From the NCBI RefSeq assembly GCF_015209585.1, contig NZ_JADEYR010000008.1, positions 50,707 to 114,706 on the forward strand: a stretch of 64,000 nucleotides of DNA. Reading direction: 5' to 3'. Position 1 is the first letter of the stretch; every line of letters starts with the position of its first letter. The notes beneath the pieces were generated by a model. That model ran no database searches. It was not told the DNA's origin and saw only the letters and a program-made list of their open reading frames with translations. The translations under genes and the position numbers were made by a program. Positions 25,534-33,794 of this stretch are shown here, in pieces. This stretch comes from Brachybacterium epidermidis (GTDB taxonomy: Bacteria; Actinomycetota; Actinomycetes; Actinomycetales; Dermabacteraceae).

Positions 25534-26334
25534 TCAGTGCCGACATGCGTCGACCGCAGCGCTCCAGGAACCGAAGCGGTCGACGACGGTCGAGCGGGAC
25601 GGGGCCGCGTTCTCTCGCGACCAGGTGCCGTAGTCGGCTGTGCTGCCGCCGGGGTGCTCGGCAAGGAAACGAGTCATGTACTCCCCCACCTCGGCGCGGC
25701 TGCGGTTCTTGATCTTCGACGCGTTGGGGGTGCCGCCTGCCTCGGTCAGCAGTTCGGACCAGAGCTTCCCGGTCCTGCGCTGCAAAGTCGCCATCGTGGG
25801 GCACCCCGCGATGCGGGCCCAGGCTGTGTACCGGACGGTTGTGATCCGCGGGCCCAGAGCATCGATCGCCGCGCGCTCGTGATCGAGAGGGTTGGTCTCG
25901 TCGGCCGGTTGCTCCCAGTCGCGCGGAGCGGTGACCGCTTCGACCCAGGCGGGGTCGAAGCCCTCGGGATCGTGGAGTACGGCGAGGACCGTGCTGACGG
26001 CCTCGATCCAGCTGCCTCCGCGATGCCTGCACAGTCGCTGCCGGATGAGTGCGCCGGACGGAGCGGCAGGATGCCGGGCGAGCCATTCCTCGACGGCTCG
26101 GAAGGTGGTGCCGCCGTCCGGGGCCTGCACGGCGGAGAGGACAGCTGCCCAGAGGTCCTCATCGCTGAAGGAGCTGCGCGGTGCGCCCGTGTCCGTGCCG
26201 ATCCCTGCAGCCTTCAGAGCCTCGTTCCAGGTGCCGAAGCGGATCGCCGCGGTCTGGTGGCCCGCCTGGATGACGTCATCCTGCGTAGCGCGGTCACAGC
26301 TGTGGTCGCACGCGTCCTCGACGCCCTGGTCACC
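25534..26334 (-). pseudogene. Homing-endonuclease-associated repeat protein, 5' end broken
   Basis: The frame is open from 26334 down to the stop at 25534. It contains at least two copies of the motif seen in homing-endonuclease-associated (HNH_repeat) modules: AAIRFGTWNEALKAAGI near the beginning and STVVDRFGSWSAAVDAC at the end, the latter preceded by TADYGTWSRENAAPS. The first start codon in frame is a GTG at 26130, which lies after the first repeat, and a stop sits just upstream of 26334. The original beginning is thus missing. Such repeats occur in uncharacterised proteins of mobile regions; they are thought to bind DNA. Confidence 0.5.
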
Positions 26335-26571
26335 TCATCAGGCGTCTCGACCGAGGACCTTCGGACTCGCCTGCCGGTGCTGGCGCTCATCATGTGCCCT
26401 GACCCTGCAGCGCATCAACTGGTCTGGGAGCGCTGCTGGCGCCCGCTGTTCCGTTCGATCCGGAAGCAGAAGCTGCTCGACGAGCTCGATCAACAGCTTG
26501 AGGACGGAGAAGGGCTCAGCAGGCCGCACCTCTGGGAAGACGCGGATGCGGGCCCGCCGCACAGGGCGTAG
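26290..26571 (+). pseudogene. C-terminal fragment of an unrecognised protein
   Basis: The plus frame ending at 26571 reads VLDALVTSSGVSTEDLRTRL, then PVLALIMCPDPAAHQLVWER, then a helical Lys/Glu/Gln-rich tail KQKLLDELDQQLEDGEGLSR. It looks like the end of a real soluble protein whose upstream part has been replaced by the opposite-strand repeat gene. I do not recognise it. Confidence 0.3.
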
Positions 26572-26607
26572 TCGACACCTTCCCCTGTCGACTGCAGGGC
26601 AGTGAGC

Positions 26608-29052
26608 TTACCCTTCCTTCACACGGCTCCACGCCACCTCCACCAGGTCAGCACCCTCCGCCAGGTCACGGAAGGTCCTCACGGCGACGAGCAGCGCCTC
26701 GGAAGCGGGACGGAGCGAACGCGACATCCTCCCCATCTGCAAGGCAATGCTCTGCAAGTCCGCGATATCGGAGGCAGGGATCTCCTCCGCCAGTTCCCGC
26801 AGCGGCTCCACCAGCTCCTCGGGCAGCAGCCCGGCATCCAGCTCCGCAGACACCCCTATCGTGCGGTGCAGCAATGCGGTGTACTCCCGCCAGGACGTCG
26901 AGGCGGCATTCGCACTGCCCAGCAGTGCCCCGCTCCTGCCCCCGAGCTCGTTCGCCACACGCGTGAAGTACGCTTGCGCCTGCACAGGGGTCACCGCTGC
27001 AGCGGCCGGCTTCACCATGGCAGTCCGCATGGCCCTTCCGAACTCCTCGAAGTCCCCGACGAAGGCTTCGAAGTCGGCGACGAGCTCGGGCGTCGACCGT
27101 TCGATCGCGGCCAGGAGATCGTCGAGAGCGGGTTGATCTTCGACGATCCCGCCAGTCTCCTCGCCCGCGCCGTCGGTCTCTCCATGTACTGACTTCGCGG
27201 TGGCGTCGAGCACGTCGGCCAGCCGGTCGGTGACCTCCTTCAGCACTCGCCGATACGCGGCGCTGTCGGGGTCCGCATTATGCGCGTCTCCTACCCGGAC
27301 TCCTCGATGATCGAACAGATCCTGCTTGATCGGGTCCGCGCTGCCCGGCTCGAATAGCCCGCGCGGCTCGAGCCAGATGAGCGGCAGGAGAGTCGACCGC
27401 TCGGCGGCGGCGTCCCGCTGTGCCATGAAGTGTAGGTACTCGCGCCGGCAGCCGTCGCTCCTCAGATAGGCAGGCGTGATGAACGGGATCATGAAGTCGG
27501 CCAGGGATTCCTCGCCCTCGAGTCGCCTCCAGAGATCCTCGCCCCAGGTTCCTTGTTCGACGTCGATGAACGTCTGGACGGCGCGATCATGCACGTTGGC
27601 CATCGTGTCGACGATGTCCTGGGCGAACCCGCGCAGATCCCCCGTGTACCGCCCGTTCTGATCGGCGTGGGCATAGCTGATGAACACCCGCGCCTCGGGG
27701 AGTTCGGGGACAGTGCCCTGGTTCATGGTCATCCTTTCGTCCATGTGTAATTTCTTCCCGTCAGCTCCGCGGGAGTCACGCCCCGACCTCACCCAGGCGG
27801 ACCGGTCGCACAGCGCGCCGAGCGGGACCGCCCAGATCGACTCGCCCAGACGGACCGTTGTCGCACCGCCATAGACGATGAATGCCCGCTCAGCGCTGCG
27901 CGGGTGCTGCTCCCGGAAGCGACGGATCCCGGTGAGCTGCTTGTCCGAGACGGACGTCCCGGACTTCACCTCGATCGGGAGGAGGGATCCGTCGGCCACA
28001 CGGATCACAAGATCCACCTCGACGGTGCGGCCGCTCACGTTCTCGCGCCAGTGCAGAAGTTCTTCCCCGAGATCGGACCAGCCCATATGCGCTCGCAGCT
28101 GCTGGGCCACGAGCGCCTCGAACACACCGCCGCGAAACCGGTCGGAGAGGTCGTGGACCGCATCGGGGGATGCGAACACGCTCAACGCGATGTCGGCGGG
28201 ATACAGCTTGGCCGTCGAACGCGGCGTCCGCCGCGGGCTCCGCGTGAGATTGGGAAGCTCGGTGAGGAGGAACCGCCGCTCGAGGATGTCGAGATACCTG
28301 TTGATCGTCGGGGCGGTGACACCCACGTCGGAGGCGATCTTGGAGACGTTCGCGAGCGCGGCCGGCTCGCGGAGGAGACGCTGGAGCACCTCCATCGCGA
28401 CCCTCTCGTCCATGCGCTCATCCGGCAGCACGGACTCCGACAGCACCGCCCTCATGTCGTCCCGCACGCGCCTGGCCGTCGGACGCCCCAGAGCACCTGT
28501 TCCGAGCCTGTAGAACGGGAGACCGCCCTGCGTCATGGTGGAACGGCGATCGTCCACAGGATCACCCCAGTTCCCGACCGGCTCACCGCGAACCAGTTCA
28601 TCCACTACTGACCATGCCCCGGCAGTAGTGTCCTCCAGCAGTTCGGCCTCGCTCAACGGCTCAAGCGTGTACCGCACCGACCGTCGCGCCAGAGGGTCCG
28701 ACCCGTCCAGTCCCGAGAGTCCCAGCGATGCTGACCCAGTGAGCACGCATCGGACCGACGTGGGATCGGCATCGAGCATCGACTTGATCGCCATGGGCAG
28801 GTCAGGCGCGCGCTGGGCCTCATCGACAGCGAAAGGCTGCGGCAATGACCCGATCCAGCCCACCGGGTCGGTGCGAGCCGCATGCAGGGTTGTCTCATCC
28901 ACGAGTGACGGCGTGACTGCCAGGACCCCCTGATCTCTCAGATGGGTCATGAGACTCGTCTTGCCGACCGCGCGGGCGCCCTCGACGATGACGACGGGCG
29001 ACTGCTCGATCGCTCGGGTGATCGGTCGCTCTAGGAACCTCGAGACATACAT
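26608..29052 (-). CDS. AAA ATPase (DUF4143-type) fused to a TIR domain
   Basis: One uninterrupted 814-codon frame joins two modules. Residues 1-420 are a DUF4143-type protein: Walker A in VEGARAVGKTS near residue 24, Walker B as AVDEAQR near residue 74, a winged helix with SDVGVTAPTINRYLDILE near 255, and a PD-(D/E)XK-like core EVDLVI...PIEVKSG near 345-360. Residues about 450-590 are a TIR domain starting ARVFISYAHAD, with FIDVEQGTWGEDLW and a candidate catalytic Glu in GCRREY near residue 527. The C-terminal 220 residues are helical. Normally DUF4143 proteins stop near residue 420. An internal ATG at 27726 preceded by AAAGGA could also start the TIR part alone. No obvious partner gene lies beside it. 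An antiphage NADase role is inferred from TIR biology. Confidence 0.85.
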   Translation of the reverse strand: MYVSRFLERPITRAIEQSPVVIVEGARAVGKTSLMTHLRDQGVLAVTPSLVDETTLHAARTDPVGWIGSLPQPFAVDEAQRAPDLPMAIKSMLDADPTSVRCVLTGSASLGLSGLDGSDPLARRSVRYTLEPLSEAELLEDTTAGAWSVVDELVRGEPVGNWGDPVDDRRSTMTQGGLPFYRLGTGALGRPTARRVRDDMRAVLSESVLPDERMDERVAMEVLQRLLREPAALANVSKIASDVGVTAPTINRYLDILERRFLLTELPNLTRSPRRTPRSTAKLYPADIALSVFASPDAVHDLSDRFRGGVFEALVAQQLRAHMGWSDLGEELLHWRENVSGRTVEVDLVIRVADGSLLPIEVKSGTSVSDKQLTGIRRFREQHPRSAERAFIVYGGATTVRLGESIWAVPLGALCDRSAWVRSGRDSRGADGKKLHMDERMTMNQGTVPELPEARVFISYAHADQNGRYTGDLRGFAQDIVDTMANVHDRAVQTFIDVEQGTWGEDLWRRLEGEESLADFMIPFITPAYLRSDGCRREYLHFMAQRDAAAERSTLLPLIWLEPRGLFEPGSADPIKQDLFDHRGVRVGDAHNADPDSAAYRRVLKEVTDRLADVLDATAKSVHGETDGAGEETGGIVEDQPALDDLLAAIERSTPELVADFEAFVGDFEEFGRAMRTAMVKPAAAAVTPVQAQAYFTRVANELGGRSGALLGSANAASTSWREYTALLHRTIGVSAELDAGLLPEELVEPLRELAEEIPASDIADLQSIALQMGRMSRSLRPASEALLVAVRTFRDLAEGADLVEVAWSRVKEG

Positions 29053-29058
29053 GCTTAG

Positions 29059-29089
29059 ATTCTAAAGTTGATGCTGCTATTTATTGCAA
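29059..29089 (-). promoter_or_regulatory. Candidate promoter of the AAA-TIR gene
   Basis: On the minus strand TTGCAA (29089-29084) and TAGAAT (29064-29059) are 19 bases apart in an unusually AT-rich patch. The -10 box ends six bases before the ATG at 29052, so the transcript would be leaderless. The -10 box lies inside a near-perfect inverted repeat (CTTAGA-TTC-TAAAG at 29054-29067), which could be a regulator site. Confidence 0.4.
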
Positions 29090-29245
29090 GTGTCTATAGA
29101 AGATGAGCATCCGACGGGGCCCACGACCTGCACGCGCCACCAGCCCCACCCATCCATCGGCCCTGCTCCGCAGGCTGGGCCCGGCGTCCCGCCGCAGCAC
29201 TCCGCAGCCGCAGGAAACACCGATCGTGACGAGGATGGAGCACCC

Positions 29246-29418
29246 GTGTCAGGTCTCTCCCGCCCGCTCGAGAACCGTGCCCTGTTCGCGGACCAGGGCG
29301 TATTGACGCTGCTGCGCACCGATCATGCGCCGTTCACGCTCGGCCTGCTGGCCGAGCACCTCGCCGGTGACGTGCGCTCGCGCACCGCAGCGGACCTCTA
29401 CGACCTGTTCACCGGGGT
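29246..29418 (+). pseudogene. N-terminal scrap of a DUF3375 (JetA-like) protein
   Basis: A GTG at 29246, preceded by a GGAG, opens VSGLSRPLENRALFADQGVL, followed by TLLRTDHAPFTLGLLAEHL and TAADLYDLF. The pattern of a short N-terminal helix, LLR-x-x-x-AP and a leucine-rich helix resembles DUF3375, the JetA component of Wadjet-type plasmid-defence systems. Similarity stops at about 29418. There a different frame begins FVVGLLLMLRSRKTIVNTQS, the look of a membrane-protein end. The rest of jetA and jetBCD are absent. Confidence 0.4.
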
Positions 29419-29711
29419 TCGTGGTGGGCCTGCTGCTGATGCTGCGGTCCCGCAAGACCATCGTGAACACCCAGAGCGCTCCCGGCCACCCGGTCCCCGA
29501 GCGTTGGGACCCCTCCCACCGTCGGATCCCCGCAGCACCCGGTCGACGTGGCCAGAGCCTTCGAACACCGTAGCGCCCGCGGCCTGCGGCGTTCGTGCTG
29601 GTCACGAGCAGATTTGCTCCCCATGCCCGCCCGCCCCGGGCCCAGATGGGCGCAACCTCGATCAGCACGGATCCCGGCCCAGCGACGACACCTTCACCGA
29701 ACCCGTCCCAT
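29419..29711. other. Debris between the DUF3375 scrap and the fucose genes
   Basis: About 100 bases encode what looks like a transmembrane end (FVVGLLLMLRSRKTIV) fused out of frame to the preceding scrap. The remaining 200 bases up to 29711 show no gene, RNA or repeat that I can support. Confidence 0.25.
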
Positions 29712-29722
29712 ACATCCGATGT
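29712..29722. promoter_or_regulatory. Candidate operator palindrome upstream of the FAH-family gene
   Basis: ACATCCGATGT is a perfect 11-base palindrome (ACATC-C-GATGT) lying 43 bases before the GTG start at 29765 and just upstream of a TAGCGT box that could be a -10 element. The FadR-type regulator encoded in the same gene group is a possible ligand. A half-site-like ACATCGG also occurs at 35323, before the GH95 gene. Confidence 0.25.
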
Positions 29723-29764
29723 CTCCTGGTAGCGTCGCCCTCACACAGACATGGGAGGACCCAC

Positions 29765-30622
29765 GTGAAGTTCCTGGCATACGGCCCGCACGGCAGCGAG
29801 AGCGCCGCGGTGATCGACGGTGATCGCACCTTCGACCTGCGCCCCCTGATCGGCGAGGCACGCGTGGTGGACCGCGCATTCCTCGAGGCCGACGGCATCG
29901 CCCGCACCCGCGCCGCCCTGGCCGCCGGTGATCTGCCCGAGCTCACCGCCCTGGGGGCCGAGCGCCGGGGTGCCCCGCTGACCCCCGGGAAGATCCTGTG
30001 CATCGGCCTGAACTACCGCGACCACGCCGCGGAGACGAACGCGGAGATCCCTGCGGAGCCGATCGTGTTCATGAAGGCCGCGGACACCGTGGTGGGGCCC
30101 GACGACGACGTGCTGATCCCCCGCGGCTCGCGCAAGACCGACTGGGAGGTGGAGCTCGGTGTGGTGATCGGCTCGACCCTGCGCCGCACCGACAGCGAGG
30201 AGGAGGCGATGAGGGCCGTTGCCGGCTACGTGCTCTCCCACGACGTCTCCGAGCGCGAGTACCAGCTCGAGCGGGGCGGCACCTGGGACAAGGGCAAGAA
30301 CTGCGAGACCTTCACCCCGCTGGGCCCCTGGCTGGTCACCGCCGATGAGATCGCGGACGTGCAGGACCTGGGCCTGCGCCTGAGCGTCAACGGCAAGCGC
30401 CACCAGGACGGCACCACGGCGAACCAGATCTTCCCGGTGGCCGAGGTGGTGCGCTACCTCAGCGAGTTCATGACGCTCTACCCCGGGGACGTGATCAACA
30501 CCGGCACCCCGGCAGGCGTGGCGCTGGGCCTGCCCGGCACCCCCTACTTGCGGTCCGGCGACGTGGTGGAGCTGGAGATCGATCAGCTCGGAGCCCAGCG
30601 CCAGACCTTCCGCGACGCCTGA
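29765..30622 (+). CDS. FAH-family hydrolase, probable 2,4-diketo-3-deoxy-L-fuconate hydrolase
   Basis: The 285-residue protein belongs to the fumarylacetoacetate hydrolase family. The conserved entry is ILCIGLNYRDHAAE near residue 77, with metal-binding acids in WEVELGVVIG near residue 128 and the C-terminal PGDVINTGTPAGV near residue 240. FAH proteins of this size beside an SDR and a lactonase act in non-phosphorylating sugar-acid pathways, splitting 2,4-diketo-3-deoxy-L-fuconate into pyruvate and L-lactate. The start is the GTG at 29765 with GGGAGGA upstream. The reaction is inferred from the family and from neighbouring fucosidases; an acylpyruvase-type activity is the alternative. Confidence 0.85.
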   Translation: MKFLAYGPHGSESAAVIDGDRTFDLRPLIGEARVVDRAFLEADGIARTRAALAAGDLPELTALGAERRGAPLTPGKILCIGLNYRDHAAETNAEIPAEPIVFMKAADTVVGPDDDVLIPRGSRKTDWEVELGVVIGSTLRRTDSEEEAMRAVAGYVLSHDVSEREYQLERGGTWDKGKNCETFTPLGPWLVTADEIADVQDLGLRLSVNGKRHQDGTTANQIFPVAEVVRYLSEFMTLYPGDVINTGTPAGVALGLPGTPYLRSGDVVELEIDQLGAQRQTFRDA

Positions 30623-30679
30623 CCGCTCGCCCCCCCCGCTCTCCCCGCCCTGACGGCCGCCCGCACGAAGGATCCGCAC

Positions 30680-31465
30680 ATGACCCGCACCCCGACCGAC
30701 GACAGCATCTCCTTCACCGATCCCTACCGCGGTCTCGCGGTGGTGGTCACCGGTGGCGGCTCCGGCATCGGCTGCGCCACCAGCGCGCGGTTCCTGGCCC
30801 TGGGCGCGAAGGTCGCCGTGATCGACCTCGATCCCTCCGGCGCGCCGGAGGGCTCCGTGCGCGTGAGGGCCGACATCGCTGACCGGGCTCAGGTGGAGCA
30901 GGCCGTCGCCGAGTGCGCGCAGCAGCTGGGCGGCATCGACGTGGTCGTCAATAACGCTGGCATCAGCGCGGTGGGCGATGTGACCGCCAACGACGACGAG
31001 GAATGGGCTCGGGTGCTGTCCATCAACGTGACCGCGATCGCGCGGGTGAGCGCGGCCGCCCTGCCGCACCTGCGCCGGTCCGGATGCGCCTCGATCGTGA
31101 ACATGTCCTCGATCGCCGCCACCGCGGGCCTGCAGGAGCGCGTGCTGTACTCGGCGACCAAGGGCGCCGTGCAGGCGATGACCATGGCGATGGCCACCGA
31201 TCACCTGGGCGATGCGATCCGCGTGAACTGCGTGAACCCCGGCACCGTCGCCACCGAGTTCGTGGACCGCATGCTGCAGAAGTTCCCGGATCCGGTGGCC
31301 GAGCGCAAGGCGCTGGACGCGCGCCAGCCCACCGGGCGCATGGTCACCCCCGAGGAGGTGGCCGAGACCGTGGTGTTCCTGGCCTCCCCCCTGAACACCT
31401 CCACCACCGGGACCTCCGTCGCGGTGGACGGCGGCATGCAGGGACTTCGAGCCCGCCCCCGCTGA
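30680..31465 (+). CDS. Short-chain dehydrogenase, probable sugar-acid dehydrogenase
   Basis: The 261-residue classical SDR has the cofactor motif TGGGSGIG near residue 24, NNAGIS near 91, catalytic Ser in VNMSSIAA near 138 and the YSATK signature near 155. The Asp after the second strand (AVIDLD) favours NAD over NADP. In this neighbourhood it would oxidise 2-keto-3-deoxy-L-fuconate to the 2,4-diketo acid cleaved by the FAH-family product encoded just upstream; oxidation of L-fucose itself is a second possibility. The start at 30680 is 57 bases after the hydrolase stop. Confidence 0.88.
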   Translation: MTRTPTDDSISFTDPYRGLAVVVTGGGSGIGCATSARFLALGAKVAVIDLDPSGAPEGSVRVRADIADRAQVEQAVAECAQQLGGIDVVVNNAGISAVGDVTANDDEEWARVLSINVTAIARVSAAALPHLRRSGCASIVNMSSIAATAGLQERVLYSATKGAVQAMTMAMATDHLGDAIRVNCVNPGTVATEFVDRMLQKFPDPVAERKALDARQPTGRMVTPEEVAETVVFLASPLNTSTTGTSVAVDGGMQGLRARPR

Positions 31466-31533
31466 GGATCCCCGATGACCACCCGCGATGTGCAGCACAG
31501 CAGTCGGTGCACGACCCAGGAGAGCAGGTTGAC

Positions 31534-32259
31534 ATGAGCCAGATGGCGGTGACCGACAAGGCGATCTCGGCGATCAAGAGCATGATCATCGACGGTGAGC
31601 TGAAGCCCGGCGACAGGCTCCCCCCGGAGAAGCAGCTCTCCGAGCGGATCGGGGTGAGCCGCAACTCCCTGCGGGAGGCCGTCAAGGCGCTGTCGGTGAT
31701 CCAGGTCCTCTCCGTCAGGCAGGGGGACGGCACCTACGTGACCTCGCTCGAACCCGAGCTGCTGATCGAGGCTCTCGGCTTCGTGCTGGACCTCCACCAG
31801 GACGCGGAGGTGCTGCACATCATGGAGGTGCGCCGCCTGCTGGAGCCCACCGCGGTGGAGAAGGCATGCGCGCACCTGGAGGAGGCGGACTACCAGTACC
31901 TGGAGGAGCTGATGGCGCCCCTGGGGCCGGACTCCCCCGTGGGCGAGCTGGTGGAGGCCGACATCGCCTTCCACCACCACATCAACTCTCGCTGCGGCAA
32001 CGCCTACCTGGTCTCGCTGCTGGACGGGTTCGCCAGTGCCACCGCCCGGGCCCGGCTGTGGCGCGGTCTCACCGAGGGCGCCTCGGTGGGGCGCACGCTG
32101 GAGGAGCACCATCGGATCATCAGCGCCATGCGGGAGGGCAGGGCGGATCTGGCGAAGGTCTACGCGGCCGCTCACGTGGCCGGAGTGGAGGCCTGGGTGA
32201 TCCGTGGGGCGCAGGCCGGGGACGACACTGACTCGTCTGCGCCGGTGCCGGTCGTCTGA
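31534..32259 (+). CDS. GntR/FadR-family transcriptional regulator
   Basis: The 241-residue regulator has an N-terminal GntR winged helix (IIDGELKPGDRLPPEKQLSE then RIGVSRNSLREAVKAL) and a C-terminal FCD ligand domain with metal-binding acids and histidines (EVRRLLEPTAVE, ADIAFHHHINSRCGN, EEHHRIISAMREGRADLA). Such regulators respond to small organic acids, often intermediates of sugar-acid catabolism. The ATG at 31534 was chosen because the winged helix begins directly after it. It follows the SDR by 68 bases and probably controls the fucose genes on both sides. It is convergent with the lactonase gene. Confidence 0.88.
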   Translation: MSQMAVTDKAISAIKSMIIDGELKPGDRLPPEKQLSERIGVSRNSLREAVKALSVIQVLSVRQGDGTYVTSLEPELLIEALGFVLDLHQDAEVLHIMEVRRLLEPTAVEKACAHLEEADYQYLEELMAPLGPDSPVGELVEADIAFHHHINSRCGNAYLVSLLDGFASATARARLWRGLTEGASVGRTLEEHHRIISAMREGRADLAKVYAAAHVAGVEAWVIRGAQAGDDTDSSAPVPVV

Positions 32260-32268
32260 GATCAGGGG

Positions 32269-33183
32269 TCAGCCCCGCGCCTGTCCTGCCCTGGTGTACA
32301 CGCGGGCAGCTGTGCCATGCAGGATCTGCCGCTGGTCGGCCTCGCTCTCCTGCCCCAGTCGCTCCAGCAGTCCGCTGGTGCCGGATCCCAGGTCGAAGGG
32401 CGTCGGGGCGATCGGCCAGTCGCTGCCGAACATCAGCCGCGCGGGGCCGAACTGCTCCAGTGCCACGTCCACGGCCTGCTCGAGTGCGCCGTCCCCGCTG
32501 GTGGCCAGGCCCGAGACCTTGGCGACCGTGCGCTCGCAGGCGGCGATCCGCGCCAGCGCGGCGCGCCAGCGGTCCATCGCGGGTGCATCGCCCAGTGGCG
32601 GCTTGCCGAGGTGGTCCAGCACCAGGGTCAGCTCCGGGTGGGCATGTGCCAGGCGCACCACCTGATCCATGTGACGCGCGAACGCGTCGGGGACATCCAG
32701 TGCCAGGCCCGCACGTGAGACGAGGTGCAGGGAGTCCGCCACGGCGGGGCGCTCCAGGAACCCCGCATCGGGTTCGTCGTGCACCAGGTGCCGCACGCCC
32801 ACCACGCGCTGCATGAACGCTGCATCGCCCAGCAGGTGCTCCACCTGGGCGGGGTTCTCCAGCGGGAGCCAGGCCACCACGTCCGCGCGCATGGCCGGGA
32901 CCTGGGCGGTGCCTGCCTCGATCCGTTCTGCGGTGCGCTGCATGTGGGCGGTGTCCCCGGGGGTGTCGTCGGCGTGCACCAACACCACCCGGGTGGCGCC
33001 CAGGGCGGCGAGCGCCGGGCCCACCTGCTCCCAGGCTCCCGTGCGCTGCAGGGCCGGTGCCCGGTGCGTCCATGCGTAGGCGCTCGCCTCGAGGTCCCAC
33101 AGGTGCAGGTGTGCATCGGTGATCGCCCGCCCAGGGCGGTGCCCGGGCGCCGGCGTCCCCGTTCCGGGCCCCTCAGCGGACAT
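32269..33183 (-). CDS. Amidohydrolase-family lactonase, probable L-fucono-lactonase
   Basis: The 304-residue TIM-barrel protein has the metal-binding entry ITDAHLHLWD near residue 21, a barrel His in LDHLGKPPLG near residue 191 and the closing Asp in MFGSDWPIAP near residue 252. This layout fits COG3618 proteins, which include L-fuconolactone and L-rhamnonolactone hydrolases. It would convert the lactone made from L-fucose into L-fuconate. The start overlaps the end of the truncated aldo/keto reductase gene by 11 bases, so these two once formed a dehydrogenase-lactonase pair. Confidence 0.83.
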   Translation of the reverse strand: MSAEGPGTGTPAPGHRPGRAITDAHLHLWDLEASAYAWTHRAPALQRTGAWEQVGPALAALGATRVVLVHADDTPGDTAHMQRTAERIEAGTAQVPAMRADVVAWLPLENPAQVEHLLGDAAFMQRVVGVRHLVHDEPDAGFLERPAVADSLHLVSRAGLALDVPDAFARHMDQVVRLAHAHPELTLVLDHLGKPPLGDAPAMDRWRAALARIAACERTVAKVSGLATSGDGALEQAVDVALEQFGPARLMFGSDWPIAPTPFDLGSGTSGLLERLGQESEADQRQILHGTAARVYTRAGQARG

Positions 33184-33673
33184 CGATCTGCTCCCACACC
33201 TCGGGCGGGACGGGGGTGCTCATCCGTTCGATGTTCGACCGCACCTGGGCGGCGGTTCGCATCCCCAGCACCACGGACCGGATCGCCGGGTGCAGTAGGG
33301 GGAACTGGATCGCGAGATCGGGCAGCTCGACCCCGTGATCACCGGCGATCGCGGCGATCTCACGGGCCCGCTCGAGCATGGCCACGGGCGCCTGGCCGTA
33401 CTCGTAGGTGGCATCGTCCGGCGGTTCGGGCCTCGCCAGGATCCCGGAGTTGAACACGCTGACGGCCACCACGGCCACGTCATGGTGCTGGCAGGCCGGG
33501 AGCAGTTCCTCGGCGGCGGGCTGCTCCAGCAGGGTGTACCTCCACGAGACCATCACCAGGTCCAGCAGGCCGGTGCGCACGGCGCGGGTGAGCACCGCAC
33601 TGTCCTTGGAGCCGACGCCGATGGCGCGCACCAGCCCCTCCTCGCGCATGGCGACCAGGGTGGGCAGGGCCTC
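33173..33673 (-). pseudogene. Aldo/keto reductase, 5' half deleted
   Basis: The remaining frame covers roughly the second half of an aldo/keto reductase: VRAIGVGSKDS, the strand LDLVMVSWRYTLLEQ, PACQHHDVAVVAVSVFNSGI, and the C-terminal LHPAIRSVVLGMRTAAQVRS. The catalytic Asp-Tyr-Lys-His set would lie in the missing half. A TAA at 33674-33676 cuts the frame; the first ATG is at 33649, giving 158 residues. Relatives include L-fucose (D-threo-aldose 1-) dehydrogenases, which fits the overlap with the lactonase gene. The break lies about 120 bases from a tandem-repeat array. Confidence 0.82.
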
Positions 33674-33794
33674 TTAACCGCGAGGGCTCCCGGTCCCTGT
33701 GCCGCGAGAACGTGGCCCCTTTGCCCTGCCCCTGGGACTCCTGCTTCACCTTCACCCGCGCCTGGTGCTCCACCAAGCCCGAAGAGCGCACGTC

